Below are positions 1-6,505 of a stretch of DNA of 17,727 bases, one piece after another. Each line of letters begins with the position of its first letter. The stretch's first letter is position 1. The stretch covers positions 1 through 17,727 of the forward strand of contig JAJXTB010000044.1 of the NCBI GenBank assembly GCA_021784205.1, in the 5' to 3' direction. The translations under genes were made by a program, and so were the position numbers. This DNA is from Actinomycetes bacterium. Its GTDB lineage: Bacteria; Actinomycetota; Acidimicrobiia; Acidimicrobiales; RAAP-2. The notes under the pieces were generated by a model, which was given only the letters and a program-made list of their open reading frames with translations, made no database searches and had not been told where the DNA came from.

Positions 1-29
1 CCCGGGCCGGCAAATGATGAAGTCGGGAC

Positions 30-45
30 TGTTTCACGTGAAACA
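30..45. promoter_or_regulatory. parS site 1
   Basis: Perfect 16-bp palindrome TGTTTCACGTGAAACA, the bacterial parS consensus bound by chromosomal ParB. It lies about 1.1 kb upstream of parA. ParB loads here and spreads as a CTP-dependent clamp (known for the family). Confidence 0.95.
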
Positions 46-885
46 TCGTGCACGACAAGGGTTGCTTCACGGTAGTGGGAGAAGCAGCGCTGCACCAACG
101 ATTCCGGTACTCCACCGTGAAACAGCACAAACGTTGGTCAACTCCTAAGGAGCTCTTCGCGACACCCGGCCATAGCTACCACGTGGTGTGACTTACGAAT
201 TGTCGGTGGCCACGCTGTCCGCGAGACTCCCCCGGTTTCCTCCACCACCAGCGCTTGTTGTAGAAGGCGCTTCGTCGCGGGGAATGCTGGTCTTCGAGTC
301 CTCGGCGAGGGCGTCGAATATTGGACTGAGGATAACCGAGTGGAGCCGTCGATGAAGGACTCGGGAATCACATGCTGAGCGTTGCATTTGAAGGGAATTC
401 AGACCTCAGGGATCTCTTGCGCGGCCCGAGGGATCCCCGCCGTGGATCTTGACACTCGCCAACGACATGATTGTTAGGTCGTCCATCTCGCTTCGCTGTA
501 GTTACTCCCCCATTCTTCGAACCGAATCGACGTTTGGCACCCAACCGCGTGATGTAGACGGCATGCACGCACCCCGCTGCGTGCGCAGAATGGGCCGCGG
601 AACCGGAACCGGGTGATTGGGAGGGTGGTAGGTACGTCGGTTTGAGTTCCTGGTGATGTATGAGGTCGTTGAATCCCCCGTTTAGTCCTATCGATGTCTG
701 GGCGAGTCCATGTGCGCCAAGACGCTGTGGGGAGCGGGGTAGCCATGATCTCGAACTGGTATGCGCACACGTCGAGCTTGAGCGGCCCGCCAGACACGAG
801 ATGACCCAGGTCAACTGGGCCGCTGCTGCGTGTCGCATTGCACTGCGGCACGCGAGCAATGACTCGTTGGTATACGGATGGCAAT

Positions 886-901
886 TGTTTCACGTGAAAC
901 A
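886..901. promoter_or_regulatory. parS site 2
   Basis: Perfect 16-bp TGTTTCACGTGAAACA, 142 bp before the third site (start to start) and about 230 bp upstream of the parA start. Confidence 0.95.
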
Positions 902-1027
902 TTCGAGAGTCCGACCGGTCGCGTCGTAGTTGAGCAGGGCGAGATTTCCTAGTGTTTATCGTGGAATACGAGAGTGCGCCAGATCAAAGACCGCGATTGC
1001 CCTTGAGAATGACTCCTCAAGTATCAA

Positions 1028-1043
1028 TGTTTCACGTGAAACA
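1028..1043. promoter_or_regulatory. parS site 3, core of a longer palindrome
   Basis: Perfect 16-bp TGTTTCACGTGAAACA. The symmetry extends outward to 1017-1054 (38 bp) with a single mismatched pair (1026/1045), unlike the other two sites. The right arm overlaps the -35 box of the predicted parAB promoter, so ParB bound here could repress its own operon (inference). Confidence 0.95.
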
Positions 1044-1050
1044 TCGATAC

Positions 1051-1079
1051 TTGACGACCTTCCAAAAACCGAGTTGAAT
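1051..1079 (+). promoter_or_regulatory. Predicted parAB promoter
   Basis: TTGACG (1051-1056), a 17-nt spacer, then TTGAAT (1074-1079). The -35 box matches the sigma-70 consensus at 5 of 6 positions and the -10 box at 4 of 6. It would start transcription near 1086 and give a leader of about 43 nt before parA. The -35 box shares bases with the right arm of the extended parS palindrome. Confidence 0.4.
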
Positions 1080-1128
1080 GGCAGGGGACTTGACCGGTGT
1101 CGGGGGTCCGTATCGCAGGAAGAGGCTC

Positions 1129-1902
1129 ATGGCGGACGACAATACGATGAGGATTTTCGCCGTAGCCAATCAGAAGGGTGGGGTCGGTAAGACCACGACG
1201 ACCACGTCGCTCGGCGCAGCATTGGCGCAGAGCGGAAAGCGAGTCCTGGTCGTCGATCTCGACCCGCAAGGCAATGCAACGACCGGCCTCGGCGTCGATG
1301 GTCGTAAGTTCGAGCGTTCGGTCTACGACGTACTCCTTAACGACGTGCCAATGGTAGATATCGTTGAGCCAACGGGATTCAGCAATCTCTTTGTTGCCCC
1401 TGCCACGCTGGACTTGGCTGGTGTCGAGCAGGAACTCACCTCGGTGATTTCACGCGAACTTAGGCTGAAGCGAGCGCTGGAGTCTGTTGACGGTGACTTC
1501 GACTACATTTTCATCGACTGTCCTCCGTCACTCGGACTCATTACAATCAACGCGTTCGCGGCGGCAACCGAAATCATGGTGCCGGTGCAGACGGAGTTCT
1601 ACGCGCTCGAGGGATTGACGCAGTTACAGCGAATCGTTGACCTGGTTCAGAAGAATCTGAATCCGACCCTTCGAATCTCCAAGGTCATCTTGACGATGTA
1701 CGACTCGCGTAATACCCTTTCCGTAGATGTAGCAGCAGAGGTTCGGCGTCATTTTCCTGTCGAGTTATGCCGAACCGTTATTCCACGTACTGTCCGGTTG
1801 GCGGAGGCGCCCTCGTTCGGACAGCCCATTACGTACTTCGATCCAAATTCGAAGGGCGCAAAGGCCTATCGCGCATTAGCAGAGGAGATCATCAATGGCT
1901 AG
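1129..1902 (+). CDS. parA: Chromosome partitioning ATPase ParA (Soj)
   Basis: Deviant Walker-type ATPase that drives segregation of the origin region: ATP-bound ParA dimers coat the nucleoid and ParB-parS complexes release them. The 257-aa protein carries the deviant Walker A motif KGGVGKTT (residues 16-23, signature lysine K16), Walker A' VVDLDPQGN (41-49) and Walker B FIDCPP (128-133). The length is normal for a chromosomal ParA with a short N-terminus. I chose ATG 1129 because AGGA and AGAGG lie 3-8 nt upstream. ATG 1078 would add 17 residues without a clear ribosome binding site, and ATG 1147 has none. It overlaps parB by 8 nt, so translation is probably coupled. Base composition is visibly less GC-rich than the envelope genes downstream. 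Confidence 0.95.
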   Translation: MADDNTMRIFAVANQKGGVGKTTTTTSLGAALAQSGKRVLVVDLDPQGNATTGLGVDGRKFERSVYDVLLNDVPMVDIVEPTGFSNLFVAPATLDLAGVEQELTSVISRELRLKRALESVDGDFDYIFIDCPPSLGLITINAFAAATEIMVPVQTEFYALEGLTQLQRIVDLVQKNLNPTLRISKVILTMYDSRNTLSVDVAAEVRRHFPVELCRTVIPRTVRLAEAPSFGQPITYFDPNSKGAKAYRALAEEIING

Positions 1903-2818
1903 GAAACCCGGTTTGGGCAAGGGTCTCGGTGCTCTCATCCCCGATGCTCCAGAAGTCGAACTCGAAGAGGCTGAGGTCGAAGTCGGCGGGCCACTTCGGC
2001 GAATCTCGGTCGAGGCCATTCGGCCAAACCAGTTTCAGCCCCGGAAGTCCTTCAATGATGACAGCCTCCAGTCGCTGGCGTCGTCGGTTCGAGAGTTGGG
2101 AGTGCTGCAGCCGTTGATCGTGCGGCCGGTAGAGGGCGAACCAGGCGTCTTTGAACTGATTGCGGGGGAGCGACGGTGGCGAGCGGCGGCACTCGCAGGA
2201 CTTGAGACTGTGCCGGTGCTGGTTCAAGATGACGTCAACGATCGGCTATCACTCGAACAGGCTGTCGTGGAGAACCTCCATCGGGTCGATCTGCACCCAC
2301 TGGAGGAAGCGGCTGCCTACCAGCAGCTTATCGATGAGTTCGATTTGACCCACGAGCAGGTCGCACAACGAGTTGGCAAGAGTCGGGCGAATATTACAAA
2401 CACGTTACGACTCCTGCAGCTTGGTGAAGCGGCGCAGGCAGCATTGGTGAGCGGTGACCTGACGGCGGGACACGCTCGCTCGTTGCTCGCTATCTCCGAT
2501 CCGAGCGCGCAGGCCCTGATGGTGGCCCGCGTGGTTAAGAACGAGCTTTCCGTTCGGGCGACCGAGGAGGCAGTGAAGACATTCTTGGAACCCAAGGTGG
2601 TCCCCGTAGATGAGCCAACACCACGTGAGGTTTCGGGCGCACCTCGACTTCGACCGGTCCCTGACGCGAGCGTGGCCGAACTGGAGCACTTACTCGAGGA
2701 CTACTTGAATACCCGGGTTCACGTCGATCTCAAGGGTCGAAACGGCCGGATCATTATTGATTTTGCTGATCTTGACGACCTAGAACGCCTGTATATCGTT
2801 ATATCTCAGGCGAAGTAA
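1895..2818 (+). CDS. parB: Chromosome partitioning protein ParB (Spo0J)
   Basis: DNA-binding CTPase that loads at parS, slides and forms the partition complex moved by ParA. The 307-aa protein starts with a GLGKGLGALIP segment, the basic ParA-interacting N-terminus seen in many ParBs. The N-terminal CTP-binding domain carries GERRWRA (91-97) and ENLHR (126-130). A helix-turn-helix follows at about 154-175 (EQVAQRVGKSRANIT). The C-terminal segment after about residue 250 is the expected dimerisation domain. The start ATG lies inside the last codons of parA. Three cognate parS sites lie just upstream of the operon. The next gene is convergent. Confidence 0.96.
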   Translation: MARKPGLGKGLGALIPDAPEVELEEAEVEVGGPLRRISVEAIRPNQFQPRKSFNDDSLQSLASSVRELGVLQPLIVRPVEGEPGVFELIAGERRWRAAALAGLETVPVLVQDDVNDRLSLEQAVVENLHRVDLHPLEEAAAYQQLIDEFDLTHEQVAQRVGKSRANITNTLRLLQLGEAAQAALVSGDLTAGHARSLLAISDPSAQALMVARVVKNELSVRATEEAVKTFLEPKVVPVDEPTPREVSGAPRLRPVPDASVAELEHLLEDYLNTRVHVDLKGRNGRIIIDFADLDDLERLYIVISQAK

Positions 2819-2968
2819 CACTCAACCCTCAACCTAACGTTATCGTTGAAGTTTTCCCCAACTTGTGGATGAAGTTGTGGTTTACTCTGATTCAGGCTTA
2901 GAAATGGCCCAAATTTCCTTGTCCCAGCAGACTTATTGGTACTAGCGAATTTACCTAGTTGTGGAGAA
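2819..2968. other. DnaA-box-like cluster between parB and cwlM-like gene
   Basis: AT-richer intergenic stretch between convergent genes, running a few bases into the cwlM-like gene. It holds minus-strand 9-mers near the DnaA box TTATCCACA: TCATCCACA (2864-2872, one mismatch) and TTCTCCACA (2960-2968, one mismatch, overlapping the end of the cwlM-like gene), plus TAAACCACA (2876-2884, two mismatches). On the plus strand TTTTCCCCA (2852-2860) has two mismatches. TTGTGG is repeated 12 nt apart. A weak hairpin CAACTT/AAGTTG (2859-2877) could help end parB transcription. Function unproven. Confidence 0.35.
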
Positions 2969-3878
2969 CTTTTCTCACGAGGTCGTTTACGACGACCGCA
3001 ATCTCGTCGAACTGGTCGTCGTACGCCCCGTGTTCGACGTAGAGCGTGGTCATGCGGGTCTCGCGGAGGATCGGCAACGCCATGCCGGTCACTTCGACGC
3101 GTAACAGCAGGTCAGCGTTGGCGAGTGCCGCCGCCAGAGAGCTGGCGAGTTGCTCACCGCGACGGGAGTGCGATCGATAACTGGCCCAGTAATGGATGTG
3201 GATCCCCTGGATCTCCCCATTGAACTGGAACGATAGGACGATCGCCGCATTCGCGCCGTTGGCGGTCGCGGCGACCTCGTCGGGGTTGGAAGTGGCGAGT
3301 CGAATCAGATTGCCTGACGGCCAGTGTCGGGCCACGGCATCGGCGAGGGAGCTGGTTCCGGCCACCACGACCAGGTCGGACGGTAATTCATTGAATCCCG
3401 CCCGATCGCGGGCATCGGTTACTAGGTTGCGATCCGACGTGATCGACGTCATGCGCCACAGTTCGAGCAGGGTGGCGCGCGTGAGTACGCCGGACGCTTC
3501 TAGGGCGCGGTTGCGTTGGAAGTCCGACACGGCGCCATCCAGGAGCGTGCCAAAGATGCCATCGATACGCCCCGGGTCGAAGCCGAGCTGAGCGAGTCGG
3601 ATCTGTAGTTCCGCGACGTCATCGCCTCGCTGATGCGGGCGAGTCAGGTAGAGAAGTCGATCTCCGAGGTGCCAACCGGCCTCAAGTAGTCGCGACCACG
3701 TGGTGGCGTCAACTTCACCCGTGATGGGTAGACCGCGCGCCCGTTGGAACGCTTCGACCATGGCGGCGGTCGCGTCACCGAAGACGAGTTCGCTGTCTAG
3801 GGGCGCGCCGTAGCCCAATCGTTGGAGTCGTTCGTGTAATTCGCGGACCGATTGGCCCGTGTCACCGCGATGGATCAA
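2955..3878 (-). CDS. cwlM: CwlM-like protein: two peptidoglycan-binding domains and a degenerate amidase_3 domain
   Basis: Encodes 307 aa if started at TTG 3878, 17 nt after the trxA stop. Two PG_binding_1 repeats are visible, about residues 3-65 (RGDTGQSVRELHERL) and 82-142 (RGDDVAELQIRLAQLGF), each with the RGD-x-x-V signature. An amidase_3-type domain follows (about 150-307). Its zinc motifs are degenerate: the DPGHGG position reads VAGTSS (172-177) and the SIHAN position reads SFQFN (216-220), so both usual histidines are missing, while the glutamate of VEIG is kept as E282 in VEHG. No signal peptide is visible, so it is probably cytoplasmic. In Mycobacterium CwlM is a cytoplasmic activator of MurA controlled by PknB phosphorylation; the same neighbours (parB, trx genes) support orthology. 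The start is uncertain because no ribosome binding site is visible; translation may depend on trxA. Confidence 0.82.
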   Translation of the reverse strand: MIHRGDTGQSVRELHERLQRLGYGAPLDSELVFGDATAAMVEAFQRARGLPITGEVDATTWSRLLEAGWHLGDRLLYLTRPHQRGDDVAELQIRLAQLGFDPGRIDGIFGTLLDGAVSDFQRNRALEASGVLTRATLLELWRMTSITSDRNLVTDARDRAGFNELPSDLVVVAGTSSLADAVARHWPSGNLIRLATSNPDEVAATANGANAAIVLSFQFNGEIQGIHIHYWASYRSHSRRGEQLASSLAAALANADLLLRVEVTGMALPILRETRMTTLYVEHGAYDDQFDEIAVVVNDLVRKVLHN

Positions 3879-3895
3879 GCCGTTAATCAGGATCG

Positions 3896-4222
3896 TTAAA
3901 GGGACGCGGTGATCTCGTGAAGCAGTGCGCCCTTCGGCTTGGCTCCAACGATTCGTGCGACGACCTGTCCGTCCTTGAACAACAGCAGGGTCGGAATACT
4001 CATGACGGAGAACTTGGTAGCGGTAGCGACGTTGACGTCGACGTCGAGCTTGCCGATCGTGAACTTGTCGGCCTGTTCGGTCGAGAACTCCTCGAGGATC
4101 GGGGCGATCATGCGGCACGGACCACACCACTCCGCCCAGAAATCAACGAGGATTGGCTTCTCCGCGGAGCCGATGACTTCATTGAAGGTGGCGTCAGTGA
4201 GAATCGTGATCGGGCTTGTCAT
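3896..4222 (-). CDS. trxA: Thioredoxin
   Basis: Small disulfide reductase that passes electrons from thioredoxin reductase to ribonucleotide reductase, peroxidases and other targets in the cytoplasm. The 108-aa protein is of standard length, with the active site WCGPC (cysteines C33 and C36), the buried aspartate D27 in the VDFWAEWC strand, and the cis-proline motif SIPT (P77). The start ATG is preceded by GGGAGG at 5 nt, a strong ribosome binding site. It lies 109 nt downstream of trxB, and the cwlM-like gene begins 17 nt after its stop. The gap to trxB holds a minus-strand TAAGGT (4262-4267) that might be a weak internal -10 box; I do not rely on it. Confidence 0.97.
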   Translation of the reverse strand: MTSPITILTDATFNEVIGSAEKPILVDFWAEWCGPCRMIAPILEEFSTEQADKFTIGKLDVDVNVATATKFSVMSIPTLLLFKDGQVVARIVGAKPKGALLHEITASL

Positions 4223-4331
4223 TGCTACCTCCCAGCGACACCCGGTGGCGTCGTGGCGACCACCTTACCCCGTGCCGCCAAATTCGTAGCCGGTGAACGC
4301 ACGGCGCCCGACGGATATTCGAGCCCGACGC

Positions 4332-5285
4332 CTAGCCGTCGAGTGCCTCGAGCCACCGCTCCGCGTCGATCGCGGCGATGCACCCCGAGCCGGCCGACGT
4401 GATCGCCTGGCGGTACTCGTCGTCTTGGACGTCCCCGGCCGCGAACAGGCCATCGATGTTGGTGTACGAACCGACCCCGGTTCGTACGTAACCGTTGTCG
4501 TGGAGCTCGACCTGTCCTTGAACCAACTGGGTGTTCGGGATGTGTCCGATCGCCACGAACACGCCCGTCACGTCGAGCGTGCGTTCCTGTCCGGTCACGG
4601 TGTCGGCGACACGTAGTCCGGCAACCTTGTCATCGCCCAGAACCTCGAGGACCTTCGTGTTCCACGCGAAGCGGATCTTCTCGTTGGCGAAGGCGCGTTC
4701 TTGCATGATCTTGGACGCGCGTAGAGAGTCGCGCCGGTGCACGACCGTCACGCTCGACGCGAATCGGGTCAGGAACGTGGCTTCCTCGATGGCGGAGTCA
4801 CCGCCGCCGATGACCGCGATGTCGCAACCCCGGAAAAAGAAGCCGTCACAGGTGGCGCACGTCGACACGCCGTGACTGAGTAGTCGCGCCTCACCAGGAA
4901 CGTTGAGCATCATCGACTGCGCGCCCGTCGCCAGGATCACAGTGTCGGCGGTGATGCTCGGCTCGTCGTCCCCCGACAGCCACGCGCGGAACGGACGACC
5001 GCCGACGTCGAGTCGCTGCACCTTGTCCACGCGCAGGTCGGCGCCGAACCGTTCGGCCTGGGTGCGCATGTTGGCCATTAACTCCGGACCGGTGATGCCC
5101 TCGGGGAAGCCGGGAAAGTTCTCGATGTCGGTGGTGAGCATGAGTTGTCCACCCGGCTGGTCGGACGTGGAGGACGGTTCGCCCTCGATGACGATGGGCT
5201 GCAACTGTGCTCGCGCGGTGTAGATCGCGGCGGTGAGTCCGGCGGGGCCCGATCCGATTATGAGGACTCGGGTGTGTTCAGTCAT
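4332..5285 (-). CDS. trxB: Thioredoxin reductase (NADPH)
   Basis: FAD flavoenzyme that reduces thioredoxin with NADPH. The 317-aa protein shows the FAD-binding GSGPAG (11-16), the redox pair CATC (C143, C146), the NADPH-binding GGGDSA (160-165) and the C-terminal FAD motif GLFAAGDV. Length and domain order are those of the low-molecular-weight bacterial enzyme. I chose ATG 5285 because it sits 5 codons before the first strand of the Rossmann fold and overlaps the end of the upstream small membrane protein by 8 nt; a longer reading would add 19 low-complexity residues. The ribosome binding site is weak (GAAAGAA), which fits translational coupling. Its substrate, trxA, is the next gene. Confidence 0.97.
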   Translation of the reverse strand: MTEHTRVLIIGSGPAGLTAAIYTARAQLQPIVIEGEPSSTSDQPGGQLMLTTDIENFPGFPEGITGPELMANMRTQAERFGADLRVDKVQRLDVGGRPFRAWLSGDDEPSITADTVILATGAQSMMLNVPGEARLLSHGVSTCATCDGFFFRGCDIAVIGGGDSAIEEATFLTRFASSVTVVHRRDSLRASKIMQERAFANEKIRFAWNTKVLEVLGDDKVAGLRVADTVTGQERTLDVTGVFVAIGHIPNTQLVQGQVELHDNGYVRTGVGSYTNIDGLFAAGDVQDDEYRQAITSAGSGCIAAIDAERWLEALDG

Positions 5286-5613
5286 GGTGATTCTTTCGTT
5301 GGGGTAGGGGCCGCCGCCGCCGCCAGATGATGAGCCCGGCAACGAGGGAGAGCACGCCGACCAGGGCGTAACTCAACCAGACGTGATTCGCGAAGAGGTA
5401 CACGTTGAAGAGGCGAATGATGCCGACGATGAGCACGATCACGAGCACGAGGCTGACCAGCAGCAAGACGAAGATGAAGGCCAGCGTGCGTCCCGCCAAC
5501 AGGATCGGTCGCAGGACCTTGTCGTGGAGGACGTCGAGCGCGTGATCGAGGGTCCCGAGCGCGCGGTCGACGAGATCGGGTTCGCGGTCTGGGGTGGGGC
5601 TCGTCTCGCTCAC
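5278..5613 (-). CDS. Small membrane protein, two predicted TM helices, unknown function
   Basis: I do not recognise the family. The 111-aa protein has a polar, acidic N-terminal segment (about 1-40), a long hydrophobic helix (about 43-69, rich in V, L and I), a short loop, a second helix (about 78-97) and a basic tail ([10 protein letters not shown]). It starts with GTG, preceded at exactly 6 nt by TATGTT and with no ribosome binding site, so it may be the first gene of a leaderless transcript. Its end overlaps trxB by 8 nt. In Mycobacterium sigM and its membrane-bound anti-sigma factor sit at this place between murJ and trxB; I see no anti-sigma signature here, so that role is not supported. 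Confidence 0.8.
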   Translation of the reverse strand: MSETSPTPDREPDLVDRALGTLDHALDVLHDKVLRPILLAGRTLAFIFVLLLVSLVLVIVLIVGIIRLFNVYLFANHVWLSYALVGVLSLVAGLIIWRRRRPLPQRKNHHD

Positions 5614-5619
5614 ACTACG

Positions 5620-5625
5620 AACATA
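5620..5625 (-). promoter_or_regulatory. -10 box for the leaderless trx operon
   Basis: Minus-strand TATGTT, then 6 nt, then the GTG start at 5613. This TAnnnT-N6-start spacing places the transcription start at or next to the start codon. No good -35 box is visible; it would fall inside the end of degV. Confidence 0.45.
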
Positions 5626-5639
5626 GCGGCGAAAACGGC

Positions 5640-6479
5640 TCAGGCCTTAATCCAGCAGGCCGCGATAATCCTCGGCCCACCGTGGGTTCCGACGACGGGA
5701 CCGACGTCGGAGACCAGGAGGTCGTGCTCCGTTACGACGTCGGCGACCATCGCCACCAACTCGTCGACGTCGCTGGCGTCACCGTGAACAATTGAAAGCC
5801 GTTCGAAAGGGGCGTTGGCGCGCACCACCGCCGCGACCGCACCGAGCGCCTTGGCCCGCGTGCGTTGTCGGCCGGCTTCGGCGACAACACCATCCTTCAG
5901 GGCGAGCAAGGGCTTGATCGAGAGGACCTGACCGAGAAGGGCCCGAGCCCCGCCGACCCGACCACCCTTGACCAGGTGTTCGAGGGTGTCCAGCGTTCCG
6001 CAGATGCCGACGCGTTCGAGTAGTGATCGTGCGCGCGACTCAAGGGCGTCGAGCTCGGCACCGGTCGCGGCCAGCTCGGCGAGGTCGATCGCCATGAGCC
6101 CGACGGCCATCGACACGGCCTTGGTGTCCACGACGCGTACGGGTATCCGGTCGGCGACCGCCTCGGCGGCGAGCGACGCCGACTGATGCGTCGCCGAGAG
6201 TGCCGCCGAGATCGTGAGGACCAGGACGCCGTCGTAACCGTTCGCCAGCGCCGACTCGTAGGTCTCCTGGAACGAGCCGGGGGAGGGGGCCGCGGTCTCG
6301 GGGAGCACCTTGGACTCCTTGCACTTGGCCCAGAACTGCGACGGTGACAGGTCGGTTCGATCGGTGAACTCATCGTCCCCGAAGCGGATCGTCAGCGGCA
6401 CCACGTCGATGCCGAGTCGTTGGGCGACGTCGTCGGGGAGGTCACTGCCGCTGTCACTGACTACACGGATTCGAGCCAT
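5640..6479 (-). CDS. DegV family fatty-acid-binding protein
   Basis: DegV (FakB-like) proteins bind a fatty acid and, in Firmicutes, present it to the kinase FakA for phosphorylation and entry into phospholipid synthesis. The 279-aa protein has the N-terminal SDSGSDLP (8-15), a P-S-PGSF segment (65-70), the TISAALSATHQSA motif (89-101) that contributes ligand-contact serines and threonines in the family, and the usual C-terminal lobe. ATG 6479 follows GAGGGGG at 4 nt; the open frame continues upstream but that part is antisense-like and lies inside murJ. It is 26 nt downstream of murJ and probably in the same transcript. No FakA homologue is in the window, so its partner is unknown. Confidence 0.92.
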   Translation of the reverse strand: MARIRVVSDSGSDLPDDVAQRLGIDVVPLTIRFGDDEFTDRTDLSPSQFWAKCKESKVLPETAAPSPGSFQETYESALANGYDGVLVLTISAALSATHQSASLAAEAVADRIPVRVVDTKAVSMAVGLMAIDLAELAATGAELDALESRARSLLERVGICGTLDTLEHLVKGGRVGGARALLGQVLSIKPLLALKDGVVAEAGRQRTRAKALGAVAAVVRANAPFERLSIVHGDASDVDELVAMVADVVTEHDLLVSDVGPVVGTHGGPRIIAACWIKA

Positions 6480-6505
6480 TCGTCCCCCTCGCGTCCTGCC
6501 GACTG

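Larger units (their letters stand above)
1..1128. other. Non-coding parS-bearing region upstream of parA
   Basis: About 1.1 kb without a gene I can support. Short open frames exist on both strands, but none shows a recognisable domain, a good ribosome binding site or sensible composition. Three perfect parS sites lie at its left edge and near parA. A parS half-site (GTGAAACA) occurs at 117-124; ACCGTGAA there (114-121) pairs with TTCACGGT at 66-73. One DnaA-box-like 9-mer (minus strand, 327-335, one mismatch to TTATCCACA) and one hairpin (565-584, 7-bp arms GCACGCA/TGCGTGC with a 6-nt loop) are visible. In many actinobacteria rsmG lies directly upstream of parA; I do not find it here. The region may be a centromere-like ParB loading zone. 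Confidence 0.6.

Noticed and set aside
565..584. Hairpin with 7-bp GC arms in the upstream region
   Set aside because: No T-tract, no gene ending nearby and no known RNA motif; kept only as part of the region description.
474..902. Minus-strand open frame starting inside parS with MFHVKQ, as some rsmG and parA genes do
   Set aside because: No RsmG motifs (such as a GSGGG SAM-binding loop) in it; the start is produced by the parS sequence itself, and the overlapping frames look equally random.
1078..1128. Longer ParA from ATG 1078
   Set aside because: No ribosome binding site and it overlaps the predicted -10 box; ATG 1129 has one.
930..1190. Plus-strand frame reading VSRETS through parS 3, like an N-terminal extension of ParA
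   Set aside because: It is not in the ParA frame, ends in a stop inside parA, and the predicted promoter lies downstream of its start. A frameshift is possible but nothing requires it.
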